From Bacteroidales bacterium (lineage in GTDB: Bacteria > Bacteroidota > Bacteroidia > Bacteroidales > UBA12077), in the NCBI GenBank assembly GCA_030611105.1, contig JAUWQL010000026.1:1-32729 (forward strand): a stretch of DNA of 32,729 bases, read 5' to 3'. The notes under the pieces were generated by a model. The model was not told the origin of the DNA. It saw only the letters and a list, made by a program, of their open reading frames with translations, and did no database searches. Shown here piece by piece: positions 31,141 through 32,729 of this stretch. The position numbers and the translations under genes were made by a program. How positions within the stretch are numbered: position 1 is the first letter of the stretch; each line of letters starts with the position of its first letter.

Positions 31141-31830
31141 ATGCAAATTCATTTTATACTTGTTGAGCCTGCTGTACCCGAAAATGTCGGAGCTGCAGCA
31201 CGTGCTATTAAAACAATGGGCTTTTCATCGTTAAGATTAGTAAATACCAAAGCTCATTTAGACGAAAAAGCAAGTTGGCTGGCACATGCTTCTAATGAAA
31301 TATTGAAAAATGCACAAGTATTTAATTCCTTAAAAGAGGCCACACAAGATATTGACTGGATTATTGGAACATCGGCTAAAAAGCGAAGAGTAAACGAAGA
31401 TTATTATCCTTCGCATAAAATAAATGAATTGATTAAAGCAAAGGCATCGAGTATTAAAAACCTGGCTATAGTTTTTGGACGCGAGGAAAGTGGATTGACT
31501 AACGAAGAATTAAAGCTATGTGATATTGTTACCAGCATTCCAATGAAAACTACTTACCCGTCATTAAATCTTGCTCAATCGGTAATGATTTATGCATATA
31601 CATTATCGATGCTGGAATATGATGAAATAAAACCTTACAGTAAAACTGATCAGGCTGAATTAAACATCTTAAAAACTAAAACTGAAAATATTCTTTCTGA
31701 AATTGGTTTTATTAAAGATTCAAATATTTATAATCGTATAATGGAACGATTAATGATCCTAGGCGAAACTGATATTCATTTATTACTTTCAATCGAAAAT
31801 AAAATCAAAGAAATATTGCAGGAAAAATAA
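31141..31830 (+). CDS. trmJ: tRNA (cytidine/uridine-32-2'-O)-methyltransferase
   Basis: The 229-residue SPOUT enzyme matches TrmJ, which methylates the ribose at position 32 of tRNA using SAM. Its SAM knot motifs are EPAVPENVGAAARAIKTMG (about 9-27), VFGREESGLTNEELKLCD (about 117-134) and IPMKTTYPSLNLAQSVMIYA (about 139-158). IIGTSAKKRR matches the conserved basic segment of TrmJ. A short helical C-terminal extension (about 170-229) resembles the TrmJ dimerisation part. It stands alone between pepT (divergent) and rpoD (convergent). Confidence 0.9.
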   Translation: MQIHFILVEPAVPENVGAAARAIKTMGFSSLRLVNTKAHLDEKASWLAHASNEILKNAQVFNSLKEATQDIDWIIGTSAKKRRVNEDYYPSHKINELIKAKASSIKNLAIVFGREESGLTNEELKLCDIVTSIPMKTTYPSLNLAQSVMIYAYTLSMLEYDEIKPYSKTDQAELNILKTKTENILSEIGFIKDSNIYNRIMERLMILGETDIHLLLSIENKIKEILQEK

Positions 31831-31860
31831 GTCTTTCAGGACGAGACATTTTAACCAAAA

Positions 31861-31900
31861 AAAGCTGCTCCATCCCGATAGCTATCGGGAGAGCAGCTTT
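31861..31900. terminator. Nested bidirectional terminator between trmJ and rpoD
   Basis: The outer stem AAAGCTGCT / AGCAGCTTT encloses the perfect palindrome CCCGATAGCTATCGGG. The minus strand ends in seven Ts, fitting termination of rpoD. The inner palindrome is a sequence I recognise as dispersed in Bacteroidota genomes. Confidence 0.8.
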
Positions 31901-31920
31901 AATAAGCTAATTATGAATTA

Positions 31921-32729
31921 TTAACCCAAATACTTCTTAAGAAGCTTATTTTTAGAAGAATGTCTTAATCGGCGAATTGCCTTCTCTTTAATCTGTCGAA
32001 CACGTTCTCGTGTTAAACCTAACTCGTAACCAATTTCCTCTAAAGATAAGTCTTTACCACCAATACCATAGTAGTACCTTAAAACCATTCTTTCTTTTTC
32101 AGGCAAAATACTTAAAGTTCTTTCAACCTCTTTTGTAAGTGATTCTTCTAATAAGCCGTTATCAGCATTTGGAGAATCATGATTTTCCATAACATCCAAT
32201 AAACTTCCTTCCTCACCATCAGCAAAAGGGGCATCAACAGAGAGAGGTTTACCTGAAAGTTGCATAGTATCTTGAACTTTATCTGTTGGTAAATCAATGT
32301 ATTCGGCTAACTCCTCAGCTGTAGGAGTGCGATCGTATTTTTGCTCTAAGATTGAGTGTGCTTTATGAATTTTATTTAATGACCCAACTTTATTCAAAGG
32401 TAAGCGAACAACTCTTGATTGTTCTGCTATAGCTTGTAGAATAGATTGGCGAATCCACCATACTGCGTATGATATAAATTTGAAACCTTTAGTTTCGTCA
32501 AATCTTTCAGCAGCTTTAATTAATCCTAAGTTACCTTCGTTAATTAAATCAGGAAGACTCAAGCCTTGAAATTGATATTGCTTAGCCACAGAGATAACAA
32601 AACGCAAGTTTGCTTTCGTTAATTTTTCCAAGGCAGCCCTATCACCTTTATGAATTGTTTGTGCTAATTCTACTTCTTCTTCAGCAGTTACCATCTGCTC
32701 TTTTCCAACATCTTGTAAATATTTTTCAA
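31921..32729 (-). CDS. rpoD: Primary RNA polymerase sigma factor (partial, start beyond window)
   Basis: The frame runs from the stop at 31921 to the right edge, where it still reads [19 protein letters not shown], so the first residues (probably about 20) lie outside. Region 2 is visible as [19 protein letters not shown] then [18 protein letters not shown] and the -10-binding [20 protein letters not shown]. Region 3 follows ([14 protein letters not shown]), and region 4.2 ends with [20 protein letters not shown] as the -35-binding helix. The short form without region 1.1 is characteristic of Bacteroidota, whose sigma uses the TTG / TAnnTTTG promoters seen in this window. An ATG at 32694 is internal, not the true start. 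Confidence 0.95.
   Translation of the reverse strand, partial: EKYLQDVGKEQMVTAEEEVELAQTIHKGDRAALEKLTKANLRFVISVAKQYQFQGLSLPDLINEGNLGLIKAAERFDETKGFKFISYAVWWIRQSILQAIAEQSRVVRLPLNKVGSLNKIHKAHSILEQKYDRTPTAEELAEYIDLPTDKVQDTMQLSGKPLSVDAPFADGEEGSLLDVMENHDSPNADNGLLEESLTKEVERTLSILPEKERMVLRYYYGIGGKDLSLEEIGYELGLTRERVRQIKEKAIRRLRHSSKNKLLKKYLG

Noticed and set aside
1-32729. Defence system or prophage
   Set aside because: No restriction, toxin-antitoxin, abortive-infection, integrase or phage structural genes are recognisable; apart from the IS end the content is housekeeping and surface genes.

Overview
The window is a chromosomal segment of a member of the Bacteroidota, most likely a free-living or marine Bacteroidales/Marinilabiliales-type organism. 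Several lines of evidence agree. The DNA is AT-rich. Promoters match the Bacteroidota form (TAnnTTTG at -7, TTG near -33). The primary sigma factor lacks the long N-terminal region. There is an RprX/RprY-like two-component pair, a GlmU-like nucleotidyltransferase, a small single-RRM protein, a secreted glucanase with a type IX secretion (T9SS) C-terminal domain, and PD40 and PKD lipoproteins. Shine-Dalgarno sequences are mostly absent. The species cannot be named from sequence alone.

Layout. 1-140: end of an insertion sequence whose transposase starts at 54 and runs off the left edge. 248-1502: pyrE, interrupted by an in-frame stop, divergent from a Nudix hydrolase. 1539-4236 (-): cytoplasmic helical-backbone receptor, coaD and an exported thioredoxin-fold protein. 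4390-4938 (+): coiled-coil protein. 5045-9823 (-): LiaF-like membrane protein, lon, GlmU-like protein and rpmE2. 9953-15399 (-): a sulfur-relay region with two class V aminotransferases/cysteine desulfurases, a DsrK/HdrD-like iron-sulfur protein, a DsrM-like cytochrome b, DsrC with both C-terminal cysteines, and a small cysteine-rich gene broken by a frameshift. 15622-20072: a Wzx-like flippase, tRNA-His (+), an rRNA/tRNA 2'-O-methyltransferase and the two-component pair. 20402-24115 (+): RRM protein, PD40 lipoprotein, secreted glutamine-amidotransferase-like protein and PKD lipoprotein. 24208-31066 (-): GH16 glucanase, Lnt, EptA-like transferase and peptidase T. 31141-31830 (+): TrmJ. 31921-32729 (-): start-truncated rpoD.

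Most of this is housekeeping. The standout is the dsrC - dsrM-like - dsrK-like - cysteine desulfurase operon. DsrC has the CX10C tail used to carry sulfur as a trisulfide. The DsrM/DsrK pair has the parts of a membrane quinone-linked disulfide/trisulfide reductase. No sulfite reductase (dsrAB), dsrEFH or sulfur-oxidation gene is present in the window. The adjacent desulfurases suggest sulfur might come from cysteine, so this may be a DsrC-based persulfide relay outside classical sulfur respiration. The spacer before the desulfurase can form competing or pseudoknotted stems, and a short Cys-rich reading frame lies immediately upstream of dsrC.

Two genes (pyrE and the small Cys-rich gene) carry single disruptive changes. 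These may be real pseudogenes or sequence/assembly errors; the sequence alone does not decide.
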